DNA of 64,000 nt from Mercurialis annua (GCF_937616625.2 NC_065571.1:45803651-45867650), one strand, 5' to 3'; numbered from the stretch's first letter, positions 1 to 12,030 are shown. Program-made: numbers and translations. Notes: generated by a model from the sequence alone, not told the origin.

Positions 1-3
1 GTA

Positions 4-1689
4 TTGGGTCAACGGAAGGACAAGAAAGTGCATGTGATCTATTATGCAAGTCGGACAATGGCGGGGGCCCAACTCAACTACACCACTACCGAAAAGGAAA
101 TGTTGGCGGTAGTTTTTGCTTTGGATAAATTTCGGCAATACTTGCTTGGGTCCAAGTGTATCATCTACACCGACCATGCCGCTTTGAAATACCTCTTTAC
201 CAAGCAAGATGCCAAGCCAAGACTAATCCGATGGATCCTCCTAATGCAAGAATTCGACATCGAGATTCGGGATAAAAAGGGCACGGAGAATGTGGTGGCG
301 GACCATTTGTCAAGATTCGAGAATCCGGAGCCAATTCCTCTCGGTATGGAAATCAACGAGTGGTTTCCGGACGAAACGCTTATGGTGAACCGGGAAATGG
401 AAACTCCATGGTATGCCGACATTGCTAACTTCCTTTCATCTAAGGTAATGCCTCCGGATTTGACGCACCATCAAAGGAAGAAGTTCCTTTCCGATGCTAA
501 GAGGTTTCTTTGGGATGAGCCGTATTTGTTTAAGGAGTGTGGAGACGGAATGTTGCGGCGTTGTGTCGCTTTGAAGGAAATGATGCCCATCTTGGAGGCT
601 TGTCATACATCCGATTACGCCGGTCATTATGGAGTGGCGAGGACCGCCGCCAAGGTGTTGGAGAGCGGATTCTTTTGGCCTACCTTATTCCGTGATGCTA
701 AGGACTTTGTGAGCCATTGTGATAGGTGCCAACGGGTTGGGAACATTTCTAAAAGGGATGAGATGCCGTTGACTTCGGTGCAAGAGGTAGAGATCTTCGA
801 TGTTTGGGGGATTGACTTCATGGGTCCCTTTCCGATGTCGCATGGGAACTTATATATTTTAGTTGGCGTATGTTACGTATCGAAATGGGTGGAAGCGGAA
901 GCTCTACCTACCAATGACGCCAAGGTAGTTTTGAAGTTCCTCAAGAGGTTGATGAATCGGTTCGGCACCCCACGAGTTATTATTAGCGACGGTGGATCTC
1001 ATTTTTGCAACCGGCAATTCGATGCATTAATGAAGAAGTACAATGTGTATCACCGGGTTGCTACCCCCTATCATCCGCAAACAAGTGGGCAAGTTGAGGT
1101 CTCTAACCGGGAGTTGAAGCGAATATTGGAGAAGACGGTGAATGGGACTCGCAAGGATTGGAGTTTGAAGCTTGACGATGCATTATGGGCATATCGCACG
1201 GCATTCAAAACGCCATTAGGTATGACCCCTTATCGCATTGTGTATGGGAAAGCATGTCATCTACCCTTGGAATTAGAGCACCGGGCCTATTGGGCGATTA
1301 AAAAGTTGAATTTTGATCTAAAAGCGGCGGGGGAGAAACGTTTGTTGCAATTGAATGAATTGGAGGAATTCCGGTTCTTGGCATATGAGAATGCGAAGCT
1401 TTACAAGGAGAAGACCAAGCGGTGGCACGATGCCCACATTTCCCCTAAAACTTTCGAAGTTGGAACGTATGTATTGGTGTATAATTCGAGGTTAAGATTG
1501 TTTCCGGGAAAGCTTAAGTCCCGATGGAGTGGACCATTTAAGATTCGGAGTGTGGCGAATCATGGTGCCATTGAGTTGGAGAATCAAGGAGGTGAAACGT
1601 TTAAGGTCAACGGACACCGTTGCAAGCCTTACTTGGGGCCTTTAACGGATCAAAAGGGGGAACAATGTTATCTCGACCCCGCCTCATGA
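4..1689 (+). CDS. Athila-type Ty3 retrotransposon pol, 3' part (RNase H and integrase)
   Basis: This is the end of a Ty3-class pol polyprotein; reverse transcriptase and gag lie off the left edge, so the first in-window codon is not a real start. Residues 10-105 are RNase H, with TEKE, YTDH and VADHLSR signatures. The integrase zinc finger has H201, H208, C239 and C242, and the catalytic triad reads D271, D329 and E365 with the usual 35-residue spacing between the last two. The frame runs to its stop without a break, so this part is young or was recently functional. The protein would copy and insert the element's cDNA. The extra downstream ORF and LTR style point to the Athila branch, which is a family-level inference. 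Confidence 0.93.
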   Translation: MGQRKDKKVHVIYYASRTMAGAQLNYTTTEKEMLAVVFALDKFRQYLLGSKCIIYTDHAALKYLFTKQDAKPRLIRWILLMQEFDIEIRDKKGTENVVADHLSRFENPEPIPLGMEINEWFPDETLMVNREMETPWYADIANFLSSKVMPPDLTHHQRKKFLSDAKRFLWDEPYLFKECGDGMLRRCVALKEMMPILEACHTSDYAGHYGVARTAAKVLESGFFWPTLFRDAKDFVSHCDRCQRVGNISKRDEMPLTSVQEVEIFDVWGIDFMGPFPMSHGNLYILVGVCYVSKWVEAEALPTNDAKVVLKFLKRLMNRFGTPRVIISDGGSHFCNRQFDALMKKYNVYHRVATPYHPQTSGQVEVSNRELKRILEKTVNGTRKDWSLKLDDALWAYRTAFKTPLGMTPYRIVYGKACHLPLELEHRAYWAIKKLNFDLKAAGEKRLLQLNELEEFRFLAYENAKLYKEKTKRWHDAHISPKTFEVGTYVLVYNSRLRLFPGKLKSRWSGPFKIRSVANHGAIELENQGGETFKVNGHRCKPYLGPLTDQKGEQCYLDPAS

Positions 1690-2466
1690 GTTCTACAAGC
1701 AAGAATGGTCGAGCTTTTGACTTAAAACAAGCGCACTTGGGAGGCATTCCCAAGCGGTTAGATTTTCTTTCTTTTTACCTATTTCTTTCGTTTTAGTTAT
1801 TTACTTTGAGAAATTTTCATTTTTTTTGAATTAGTTTAGTTTTGTTTATTTCGTTTGTTCTCTTTAATGCCGGGGTGTTCATGTTGTTGATGTGTAGAAA
1901 ATAGAAAAGCACGGAGCTAATTTGAGTTGGGAAGCATTGGACAAGACTTTTCGAAGTTTTGAAAGAAGTTGTGCAGAAATCAGGGGCTTCTCGATCGAGA
2001 AGCCAATTTTGCCTATGCTTCTCGATCGAGAAGAAGAGCAAAAATTGGCAGGGAATTCCTTCAAGGAGCTTCTCGATCGAGAAGCTAGTTTAAATGGTGC
2101 TTCTCGATCGAGAAGCATGAAGAATCTGAATTTGAATTTCGAATTTTTTGCCAATTTTGTCTTCCCTAGGTCCAACATTTGCACATGGGGGTGTGAGGTG
2201 GTTCATTCTAGGCCCTTGGATACATCAAACACAAAGCACAAGAAAAGGAATGTCATTTTCAAGGAATATTCAAAATTCAAAATTGAATTTCTATCTTTAA
2301 AAAAGCCCCAACACTTCATCTTCTTCCTTCATCTTTTCCATTTCAAGCAAAACACCATAACCTCTTCTCTCTTCAAGCAAAAATTCGGCCACCCCTATCA
2401 CCACCTAAACCACCACCAAACTTCAACCTAAACACATATTTACCCACCCTTTTGCCTATAGTTATC
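1690..2466 (+). other. Athila spacer between pol and the downstream ORF, with palindrome array
   Basis: Non-coding spacer of the retrotransposon. It carries four copies, one imperfect, of the 18-bp palindrome GCTTCTCGATCGAGAAGC, starting at 1986, 2017, 2068 and 2099. The same array with identical spacing lies in the LTR at 5708-5838. Open frames across it, translating as LLDREA-like repeats, are by-products of the palindromes. Confidence 0.85.
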
Positions 2467-3828
2467 ATGGCTGGAACCTCGAGGGCAAGCAAAGGAAAGT
2501 CCGCCGCCACCGCACCCGCCCCCGTTCCGAGACCTCTCCGAGGAAAGAAGAAGACCGCTTCCGGTGCATCAGTTGTGGGACCCAACACACCGGGTTCCCT
2601 CACAAGGAAATATGAAGCACCCTTCGAGATCCGCTCCGACGAGGAAGGCAAGCGTTTCCTAGAATTGAAGAGCCAAAAATTCGCCATTCCCTATCAAATT
2701 AATTGGGAAGATATGGGCCGTTTGGGGTTAATCGAAGAAGTGGAGCAATACTTGGAGCCGTTGGGTGTGCTCACACTCGCTAAAGCGCCGGAGGTAGGGT
2801 ATGAGGAATTGACTTGGGAGTTTTTCACAAGTCTTAAATTAGAGGAAGGGTACTCTAATTCGTTAATCGTAAGGTTGTTTGGAGTGGAATACGAATTAGG
2901 GGTATCCGCTCTAAAAAGGAAGCACGGAATGAAGGCGGATGGATTGCGCACCAACCCGAGGCAATTTGACTACAAAGGGGTGTGGAAAGAGGTATCGGAT
3001 TTGGAGGGCTATCAAGCAAAGACGGCCAAGGTAAACGACATCAAGGACACCGCTCTTGTGGTGGCGGTGAAATGGCTTGGCCATACTTTCGGGGGGCGTC
3101 ACGAGTACAACAAGGTGGGGGAAACCGAGGTTGTGATGATGAATGCTATGATGCATCCCGAGGTGGCCGATTATCGGATTGACTCCGCCAACCGCCTAAT
3201 TACCACTTTTCTCGATGTTCCGGAGGCGGGCACAAAACTCGGTTTTGGATGGTTGGTCACCCGTATAGCGAAAGAATTTGGCGTCCCCAATGAGAAGTTC
3301 GAAGGACTCACCCCGATACCGTCTCGCTCCATTGATATCAAGCATCTTGACAAGGCCGGATATGTTCACAAAGGGAATGTTGTTCCCTATTTCAAAAGAG
3401 GCCCATGGCTAAAGGCGCACGGGCAAGAAGCGGCGAGACAAGCGGAATTTGGAGGTCAAGGTGGAGAAGAAGAGCATGACGAGGAGGGCGATCAAGAGCT
3501 TGATCAAGAACAACCGGCACCTAGAAGAGAAAAGGAGCCGGTAAGAAGAAGAGAGAAAGCAACGGAGGAACCGGAGGTTCAAGAAGAAGGGGCCCAATGG
3601 GGCCAACCATGGGCCACTAGCTCACATGGGGGAAGTAGCTTTGAGGATGAACAACGCCAATTTATGGCGGAGCAAAGGAGAATTTGGAACGAAACTAGAT
3701 ATGAAATGAAGCGGCTCCGTCATAGGCAAAGAAGGGAAGCGGAAAAATTGCAAGCATACTTCAATGCCCAAGGAGGGCCCCACTACCCGTCACCTACTCC
3801 ATCCCCCGAACCCCCGGCGTTCGACTAG
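2467..3828 (+). CDS. Athila-type ORF downstream of pol (ATHILA ORF-1 / plant transposon protein type)
   Basis: Open frame of about 453 residues. An in-frame ATG at 2452 would add five residues; I prefer MAGTSRASK at 2467 as the start. The first 50 residues are basic and Ala/Pro-rich. Residues 50-320 form a globular region with phrases such as INWEDMGRLGLIEEV and LFGVEYELG, which resemble the ATHILA ORF-1 / putative plant transposon family. The tail is very acidic, then a charged helix likely to form a coiled coil, and ends Pro-rich. Athila elements usually carry an extra ORF between pol and the 3' LTR, and position and strand agree. Its molecular role is not established. I see no clear signal peptide or membrane span, so I do not call it envelope. 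The frame is intact. Confidence 0.8.
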   Translation: MAGTSRASKGKSAATAPAPVPRPLRGKKKTASGASVVGPNTPGSLTRKYEAPFEIRSDEEGKRFLELKSQKFAIPYQINWEDMGRLGLIEEVEQYLEPLGVLTLAKAPEVGYEELTWEFFTSLKLEEGYSNSLIVRLFGVEYELGVSALKRKHGMKADGLRTNPRQFDYKGVWKEVSDLEGYQAKTAKVNDIKDTALVVAVKWLGHTFGGRHEYNKVGETEVVMMNAMMHPEVADYRIDSANRLITTFLDVPEAGTKLGFGWLVTRIAKEFGVPNEKFEGLTPIPSRSIDIKHLDKAGYVHKGNVVPYFKRGPWLKAHGQEAARQAEFGGQGGEEEHDEEGDQELDQEQPAPRREKEPVRRREKATEEPEVQEEGAQWGQPWATSSHGGSSFEDEQRQFMAEQRRIWNETRYEMKRLRHRQRREAEKLQAYFNAQGGPHYPSPTPSPEPPAFD

Positions 3829-5474
3829 CGAGATTTGCATTTTCTAACCCTATCTCTTACAATTTCTTGTTTTATTTTATTTCTTGCTTAAGGGACTAAG
3901 CTAGAAATAGTTTGAGGAGGGTAGCGAAATTGTATCTCGTTTCTATCTTTTATTGCTTTATGTTGTGTTTTATTTTTGTTAATTTTAGTTGCTAGAGTTT
4001 AGTTAGGTTGTCGTGTCGCCTCCACTAAAGCTCTTGTACTAAGCATGTGAAATGAATCGAAAATGAGAATTAGTCACTTGGCAACGTGTTGAACCATATC
4101 AATGTGTATTATCTCTTGTGCCTTATTGCCATAATGCATTTGTTTAGATTTAACAACTATGATTAAATGCTTGCTTAATGGATGTAATTCGATATGACAT
4201 GTGTGAAGGGATAGTGTTTAAATTGATCTTTAGTTATTAATCTTTGGATGTGATGGTTTAAACTTAATACGGTTGCATGATGTGCGAAATTGTGAAAAAT
4301 TTGTGTTGGCATAATTTGGGCATAATTGGCATGAAAACATAGGGATTGAACAATAGGCATAACACCACATTTTTCATATTGAGTTATTTCGAGCCTACTT
4401 GTCTTTGTGAGTGTTGCCTTGTCCGGAATTCCTAGAATTTGCTCGGTGTCCATTCAAAATTGCATTGTTGAGTGATTGATAATTAAATGACTATGGCATT
4501 AGGTGTAACCATTCTAGAGACCGCTTAAAAAGCCTACCTTTAACCTTTAGATAGCCAATTTTGAGCTTAGACCTTTGTTGATATTACCATGCTAACAACA
4601 CAATCCCTTTCTTAATTTTCCACTTTCATTCACCCAACTTGACTTGACAACTAGTGTGAGGAGGAGAGGGTAATAGCTTGATGAACATAAAGAAGAGTGA
4701 ACTTGAACTAAAAGTGAAATTAGTGCCTAAGGAAGAAGAAGAAAGAAAAATATAAAAATATGCAAGGGAAAGAAAAATCCAAAAAGAGAAAGAAAGAAAA
4801 GAAAAGAAAAAAAAAATAATATAAAGGCATGAGATTGAGTTAAGCGTTCAAAAAGAGTTCAAAAATATAAAAAGTCCAAGCTAGCCCAAGTTCTTATTAA
4901 TGTTTTAACTAGTTTCAAGTCAAGTTTTAGCCTAAAGTATCAACTTTGATCTACCCCGACCTTGGCCACGTTACAACCCGTGCAAGCCCATGAGATAATT
5001 GTTGATCACCGAGCTAAGTAGTGGAGTTTAGGACTATGAGCAAACCTATGGGAATTCCGTGTTTGTGTGCTTAATTTTCTTATCTAAACACTTGTGTGTT
5101 AGAGTGATACCTAGTGAGGATTTTGATGCCTAGGTTCAATTGTTTTTGTTTGATTATTGCCATGACTTGCCCTACATTGTTGCTTAACCAAATAATCGCA
5201 TGTCCCGTAAACGATGGTGATAGCTTGAGTGTCCAAGATTAATGTTAAACTAATGCAATTGTGTTCTCTTTGCCTTCGCATTATGTCATTACAAATTGCA
5301 TTGCTCATTTGTTCGCATTGATTATAGTTGTTGACATTAGACATTTGCATTTGTACAATTTGGTAATGGGAGTATGAATATTGATGTGTGTTCAACCTTG
5401 CCAATGTCTCTAAGTTAGTTGTGGTTTAATGCATTTCTTGCTTGAGGACAAGCAAGGTTTAGTGTGAGGAGGTT
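3829..5474 (+). other. Athila 3' untranslated region with polypurine tract
   Basis: No credible ORF. It holds a purine-rich A/G stretch at 4730-4815 and the conserved TTGAGGACAAGCAA type motif near 5443-5456. The likely plus-strand primer AGTGTGAGGAGG is at 5461-5472, directly before the LTR. A second copy of the same 12-mer lies at 4653-4664, extended by AGAGGG. Confidence 0.75.
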
Positions 5475-6961
5475 TGATAGGAGTAAAATACTCCTATATT
5501 ACGAGTCTCTTTCGCATCGCTTTGTATACTTTTGTTGCATGTTTCGAGTGATTATATCGCTTATTACGTGTTTTAGTGTTTCAGGATAAACGAAGCGTAT
5601 GTGAAGGGTTTTGAGTCCAAAAGAGCAAAGAATCGATGATATGTGGAAGTCGAGAGAGAGATTGAAGCAAAGGGCGAAGAAAAGATCAAAGAAGCCCTTC
5701 TCCTGCATGGTCTCGATCGAGAAGCACAATTTCACCTTGCTTCTCGATCGAAAAGAAGAGCAAAATTCGGCAGGGATTTTGGACATCAAGCTTCTCGATC
5801 GAGAAGCTGACTTTAATGAAGCTTCTCGATCGAGAAGGGCCAGAATTCAGCATTTCAAATCAGCTTTGGGTCTTGTGCTCTCTTGGCCCACTTCCACTTT
5901 TGGACAAACAAGCTTGTAATAGGATGTTTTTTATTTCCTTTTTGGGCTTTACTATATTAGGATACCTCATGTCACATTTTAGGGTAAGCCTCTTTTGTAG
6001 CAACATTTATTACTCTAGCAATTATTCTCTTAGTTTGGTGTGACTTGTTCTTGGAGATTCCTCCATTGTTAAGGATTTTGAAGCTTTTATTTCCAGATTT
6101 TGGGTTTTGAATTCATCTTTAATACAAGCTTAGTTATTGAATCTTCATTATCTTGTTCATGCTTTATTGTTCTTCATTGTTATTTGAGGTAAGCTTTCTC
6201 ACTTTTATTATGATGATTTACTATTGCTTAGTTGTTGTTTTTACTTTAATCATGAGTAGCTAAACTCCTAGTCTAGGGGTTGTTTATGATTGCTATGTAT
6301 GATTGTTAGATGATTGGTTAGGGTTGTATGGGTTAGGGTTTTGTTGTGTTTAATGATCTTAATGCTTGGAATAAGTTAGCTCCTTATTTGATGATTTGTG
6401 TTTGATTAGTGAGGACGAGAGTTAAGCTAATTGAATAGACCTTGTTAAACATAAGCTTAAGACCTAAATGCGCGAGAGTGATTTGGGGATTTAGCGGTTG
6501 TTTGAGTTGCGGATTAATCGGATTGATTGTTGTAGTCGACATCCACTTGTGCGAGAGTGATTTGGATTTCGACTCATTAATCAATTGTCGATTCGTCAAT
6601 TTCCGGCTCGAGAGAGCGGATTTAGATACTTTAGAACGGCTCGACCCGAACCAACACCCATATACCCGACCTATTACCTAGGAATCTCGATGGCATGATT
6701 AGCAACCCTTAGGCGCTTTTAATTATCGTTTTTAATCCGTTAATCAATTAATCGTTTAATTCTTAATTGCTTCTTAGTCTAATCAGTGATTGTTTAATTT
6801 TAGTTCCGCTGTTATTAATCAAAAATCCAACTACTCTTTGCTTTCCGAATTGAAAATCAAAGTCAATTTCATTCACTTAAAACCCCTTGTCTTCGTGGGA
6901 TCGACATCCGACTTCCGGATTACTACGAGTTGGCATTATTGCGTGAGCATTTTTGTCAACA
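5475..6961 (+). repeat. 3' LTR of the Athila-type element
   Basis: The LTR begins TGATAGGAG right after the polypurine tract and is taken to end ...GTCAACA, giving TG...CA ends and about 1487 bp, a normal Athila LTR size. Near its start GGAGTA-AAA-TACTCC forms a small hairpin. Four 18-bp CTCGATCG-centred palindromes, two of them imperfect, sit at 5708, 5739, 5790 and 5821. The right edge is supported because sequence matching an F-box gene starts at the next bases. The 5' LTR is outside the window, so the duplication (predicted TGGAC) cannot be checked. Confidence 0.78.
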
Positions 6962-7190
6962 TGGACCATGGAGATCATTCCGAAGCGAGGTGTCAAAATA
7001 CAGACAAGCAGCTCGTTGAGAATGTTCTTCTTGTTGAGCAACTACAACTAACGAATTTTTGTACTCTGGTAATATATATTCTCTTTTATCTCTTGCAGGT
7101 AAGTTCATCTAAATCTGTTTATTTTTATTCATATTATATCATCGTTTTGGAAATTAATACCATAAGTTACTAAACCTTTAAACAACTTTG
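6962..7190 (+). pseudogene. F-box/FBD gene fragment cut by the Athila LTR
   Basis: Translation from the LTR edge gives DHGDHSEARCQN, QLVENVLLVEQLQ and TNFCT. This matches the end of the first coding exon of the F-box/FBD copies at 13.8 and 17.6 kb (GDHSQERCQN, ENVLPAEQLQLTNFCT). It is followed by the same splice donor (CTG then GTAATAT) and intron-like sequence until copia sequence begins near 7196. Only this exon end and some intron remain. The upstream half should lie beyond the other LTR, outside the window. The gene is broken. The orientation is opposite to the two other copies. Confidence 0.85.
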
Positions 7191-7195
7191 TCACT

Positions 7196-8917
7196 TATGA
7201 TTAGGACATATTGCAAAAGATAGACTTAACAAGTTAGATAGGATGGAAATCTTGAGCAATTAAGATTTTGCATCTCTTCCGATTTATGAGTCGTATCTTA
7301 AAGGCAAAATGATCTGGTTATTCTTTGTGGGACAAGGTGGTAGAGCCAAATCCGTTTAAAAGATCATACATACTGATGTCAATGGTACATTTAAGGAAAT
7401 GGACCAAGATAGATATTTATATTTCATTTTCTACATCGATGATTTATCATGATATAGTTAAGTTTGTCTTATGAAGATCAAGTATGAAGATTTTGAAATG
7501 TTCAAATGACTTCAAGAATGAAGTAGAAACTTAAATTGGAAAAAGTATTAAAACTTTACAATGTGATCGAAAAGGGAAGAATACTTGAGTACATAATTTG
7601 GTATGTTCCTAAAAGGAATGTGGTATTATTTTTCAACTTACTCCTTGGTAACACCATGGTTGAATAGTGAGTCTGTCAAGAAGGAGGTATCGTATAATGT
7701 GGGACATTATACGATCAATAATGAGCTAAATACTTACTTATCCATCTTGTTATGTGGTCATCACTTCTTATTGCAAATAAAATTCTAAATTGAATTCCAA
7801 CAAAATCTGCTCCATACATACCTTATGAGATATGGTATGGAATAAAGTCTTAAGGATGTTAAGATTTGAGGGTGTTCAGAACATATCAAGAAACTGATAT
7901 CCGGTAAATTTGGAATCAAAATCAATCATGGAAAATTTATGTTGGATATCCTAAAGACAGTTTAGGATATTTTTTCTATATTCTAACCGAACAAACAATC
8001 GTTATTTATCGGTGATAATCTTTCTTAATAAAGCGTTTATTCAAGAGAAGACTAAGAACGGAAAATAGAATTAGATGAGGAGTCATCTAGTTACCAACAA
8101 AATAATAAATTAATGAAGATTGATCAAACTCACAAAAAGCCGGAGTCAGTAAAAGATGTATCTACATTAACATCTTGAAGATCAAGTAGAGTATCTCGTC
8201 CACCGGAGAGATATGGTTTTCCCACATGATAAACAAGAGTTGTTTATGCATGGAGAAAAAGATCAAGTGTTGATCCCTCTACTTATAAGGAAGCTATATG
8301 TGATATAGATTCTTCAAAATTGGTTTGAAGGAATAAAATCTGAAATGGATTCCATATAAAGCAACCAAATTTTGGGAGCTAATCGATCCATCCAAAGGTA
8401 TTATACCGATAAGAAAAAAATGGATCTTCAAGCATAAAATTGGTGCTAATGGAAAGGTGAAGATCTTTAAATCTAGGCTTGTTGCAAAAGGGTTTTGCTG
8501 GAGGCAAGAAATCGTATTGTGAATGCACTTTCTCGCCGATAGCCATGCTTAAGTCCATCAAGATTTTTCATACCAAGACTATACATTTAGATTATGTGGT
8601 TGGACATGTGGATGTAAGAACCACATTCCTTAATGGTTAAATTAAGGAGTATATCTATATAGAACAAATTAAGGATTTTGAATCAAAAAAAAGTTCCAAG
8701 GCGTGTAAGCTATAATGATCCACAATGGACAAAAAGAAAGCTTCGTGATTCGTCGTCTTGATAAAGCCGTAAGGAGTTACGAATTTATTAAAAACGTTGA
8801 TTAACCCAATGTTTACAAGAAGATTAGTGGGAGCAGACTCACTTTCGCGATCTTGTATGAAGATAACATATTACTAATAAATAATAATATCAGAATGTTA
8901 ACTTTTGTAAAACTTTA
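7196..8917 (+). mobile_element. Decayed Ty1/copia pol, part 1 (pre-integrase, integrase, RT start)
   Basis: No long ORF survives, but frame-by-frame translation gives copia landmarks in order. LGHIAKDRLNKL is the GAG-pre-integrase region. IHTDVNGTFKE and KTLQCDRKG come from the integrase core. PTKSAPYIPYEIWYG and SRPPERYGF lie between integrase and RT. DIDSSKL, KWIFKHKIGANGKVKIFKSRLVAKGF and the diverged active-site region ILYEDNILLINNN are reverse transcriptase. Many stops and frameshifts interrupt them. No LTRs were recognised. The element is old, dead and split by two later insertions. Confidence 0.85.
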
Positions 8918-9496
8918 GGGGCCGTTTGGTTTAAGGTTGGGAATGAGAATCGGAATGGGAAGGAATGGGAATGATTGTTTTCATTTTTTGTCTGGTTCAT
9001 AATTAGTGTAGGAATGGAAATGGATAAAGTTTAATACAAAAATTATTTATTATTTATTAAAAATACTTTTTTTTATTTTTTTAAATATTTTTTTATATAA
9101 AAAATAAAAATATTTTAAAAAAAATTAAAAAAATATTTTCGAAAAAAAATTAAAAAATTATTTTTAAAAAAATTAAAAAATAATTTAAAAAATTTAAAAA
9201 AAATTAAAAATATATTAATTTTTATTAATTTTTTATATTATTTTAAGTATATTTTTAAAATAAATATTTAAAAATAGTTTTTTTAATAATTATATATTTA
9301 TTATTAAAATATTTTGTAAAAGTTTGATTCCCATTCCCAAAAGTCCATTCCCATGGGGTAAGAGGAGAATGGGTGATTCTCATTGAGGTGGTAATCACAT
9401 TCTCATTTCCTAGTACAATTTGATAAAACAAATACAAATAATGAGAATCAATACCCATTCTCATTCCCCTTTTTTTGTGGCAAACCAAATGGTCCC
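8918..9496. mobile_element. PIF/Harbinger-type MITE inside the copia pol
   Basis: The ends are GGGGCCGTTTGGTTT and, inverted, GGGACCATTTGGTTT (13 of 15 identical), flanked on both sides by TTA (8915-8917 and 9497-9499), the Harbinger-type duplication. The 579-bp body is almost pure A/T with no ORF, so it is non-autonomous. Subterminal GGAATGGGAATGA motifs occur at both ends in inverted orientation. Confidence 0.85.
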
Positions 9497-9499
9497 TTA

Positions 9500-9535
9500 T
9501 TTTATCTAATACATACTCCATCAAAGACCTTAGAG
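9500..9535 (+). mobile_element. Copia pol, part 2 (short piece between MITE and LINE)
   Basis: These 36 bases continue the copia reading past the MITE; the last nine, ACCTTAGAG (9527-9535), are the target site duplicated by the LINE. Removing both insertions leaves a copia RT phrase close to SxKDLxE. Confidence 0.7.
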
Positions 9536-12021
9536 GGATAATGATGAGATTTTAGCTGCTTTAAAGAGTTGTGACGACAATAAAGCTCCCGGCCCGGATG
9601 GATTCAACATGTTCTTTTACAAGCAATGTTGGTTTCTGTTAAAAGATGATATTCAGCAGCTATACAAGGTTTTTTTTGAAAGAGGTACATTCCCACACGC
9701 TTTGAACACAGCTTTTGTAGTTTTGATTCCAAAATTTAAGGGAGCAAACAATATTAAAGACTTTCGTCCTATAAGTCTCATTAATGGTGTCTTTAAGATA
9801 TTGTCGAAACTGCTTGCAAATCGACTTGCTCCTATTTTGCCTGCACTTATTTCAGAGAACCAGTTTGGTTTCATTAAAGGAAGGAGCATTCACGATTGCC
9901 ATTCTATAGCTACTGAGGTTGTTAATCTTTGCTGTAACCGTAGAGAGAAGACCCTTCTTATCAAATTAGATTTTCATAAAGCATTTGACAGTGTTTCTTG
10001 GCTGTTTATTTTAAAAATCCTAGAGGAAATGCATTTTGATACTACATGGATTCAGTGGATTAAATCTCTTTTGGGAAGTTCTCAGTTATCAGTCCTTATT
10101 AATGGAAGTCCTTCAGACAATTTTTACATGGAAAAGGGTGTCAGACAAGGTGATCCTTTATCTCCGATGTTGTTTGTGATTGCAGCGGAAGGATTTAAAG
10201 CTATCATAGAAAAGGCAAAGCATGAGGGATTGCTTGAAGGAATCCGCATTGATGGTTATCATGAATCAATATCCCTTTTACAGTTTGCCGATGACACTTT
10301 AATGTTCCTTCCATATGATCTTGATAAGGTTCGTAATCTTTTAAGAATCTTACGTTGCTTTGAGATTGTATCCGGCTTACGTATTAATTTCAACAAGAGC
10401 TCCGTTATTGGGTTAAATCTGGTTGAAGAGGAGGTTTTGGCAGCTGCTGATATCTTAAATTGCAAAGTTGAGAGTTTACCAATCACTTATCTCGGTCTTC
10501 CATTGTCGAGAAAAAATCTTGCGCTCAATCAATATGCTCCTTTAGTTCAGAATTTTCAGAATCACTTGGCTCAATGGAAGGGAAACCTTTTATCTCCGGC
10601 GGGTCGTTTGGTGCTAATTAAGTCGGTCCTCTCTAGCTTACCGGTTTATTCAATGTGTTGCTATGATATTCCAGTTCATGTGATTAAAGCTTTAGAGAGT
10701 AGTATGAGAAATTTTCTTTGGAAAGGCTCTTCTTCCTCGAGATGTATTTACAAAGTGGCTTGGGATGTGGTTTGTTTACCTCTTCGGTTTGGTGGCTTAA
10801 ACGTTCCTTCTTTACGTTTGAAAAATCAAAGTCTACTTCTAAAATGGGTTTGGAAACTTTTGAATTGTGAAACAGGTTCTTTATGGTACTTGGTTGTTCG
10901 GGAAAGTTCTCATTTATCTTCTTGGTTTGATCTTATTAACCCAAGAAACAAGCATCTTTCAGTTTTATGGCGGGGAGTGCGTAAACTTTGCTTAAACAAT
11001 GGAGATATTTGGGAGTTATTTCGAGATAATATTATGTTCACTGTAGGGAATGGACGTCATGTTCGATTTTGGCATGATAAATGGTTGCGAAATCAGCAAG
11101 TTACTCTATCAATTGGATACCCTCGTTTGTTTAATCTTTCTCTTCATCCAGATGCTATGATAGCAGACTTATTCCAAGCTGCTTATAATGAACAGCAATG
11201 GGAGTTAAGATGGAGAAGAAGACTGCGCATATGAGAGTTGGCTGATCTGGAAAATCTTCTTGGGCAAATAAGAACTGTTACTACCCTTTCTGATCAGAGG
11301 GACGAAGCTTATTGGCAGAAAATTGGTGAAGCATATTCAGCAGCTGCTTTTAACAGATGCAAACTTGAAGAGAATCGGCGTTCAGCAGCTCTCATCCGGT
11401 AAGCGGATCCTCGTTTACTGCATTCGAATCAGACTGTTAATACAAGTATGCAGGATCGTTTTCTTATCAGATTGTGGAACCAGAAAATACCTCCTCGCCT
11501 GCAATTTTTCACGTGGCTGCTGCACAAAAACAGAATCCCTTCGAAGGGTTTCCTGCATCAGAGAGGGTTATTATCGGATGATCAAATTGGTTGCTTGCTC
11601 TGTTCGATTTCTGAAATTGATGGCAATCATGTGGTTATTCATTGTTATAAAGCGTGGTCTTTTTGGTGTTGTTGCTTGGTCAATTCCGGCAAATACAAGC
11701 AGTTTTTACTTTCAATGGATGGAGCTAGCTAAGTTTAATTTCAAAGATCTTTGGAGCACGATTTGGTTTTTTGGAATTTGGGAGTTTTGGAAAGCAAGGA
11801 ACAAGAGAGTTTTTCAGAATGAGGCAAGTGATTATGAGGATTTAGTTCTAATTTGCATTGTCAAGGGGGTGAATCATTATAAGTTTCACAATCCAAATTT
11901 TAGTTATAGTGCAAATGATGTATTTAGAAGCATAAACTTCTTTTCTAGAAGCTAATGCTCTTCTTTTTGCCTACTACATCTTGTGGTAGTGCTAATCCAT
12001 TAATCATTTATCAAAAAAAAA
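9536..12021 (+). mobile_element. 5'-truncated L1-clade LINE (RT, RT-type zinc finger, poly-A)
   Basis: The endonuclease half is missing; the element starts within the RT domain at about AALKSCDDNKAPGPDGF. The main frame, 9609-11234, contains RPISLINGVFKILSKLLANRL, KLDFHKAFDSVSW, GVRQGDPLSP and the active site QFADDTLMF, followed by the usual plant LINE region. An in-frame TGA (11232, probably from Trp) and TAA (11400) interrupt the frame. The zf-RVT finger follows (about 11448-11670, CLLCSISEIDGNHVVIHC), then a frameshift near 11700. An A-run at 12013-12022 ends it. The target duplication ACCTTAGAG is at 9527-9535 and 12022-12030. It was inserted by reverse transcription and is now inactive. 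Confidence 0.92.
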
Positions 12022-12030
12022 ACCTTAGAG

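Noticed and set aside
1922..2431. 169-codon ORF in the Athila spacer
   Set aside because: It reads through the palindromes (LLDREA repeats) and has no protein-like features; the LTR array gives the same pattern.
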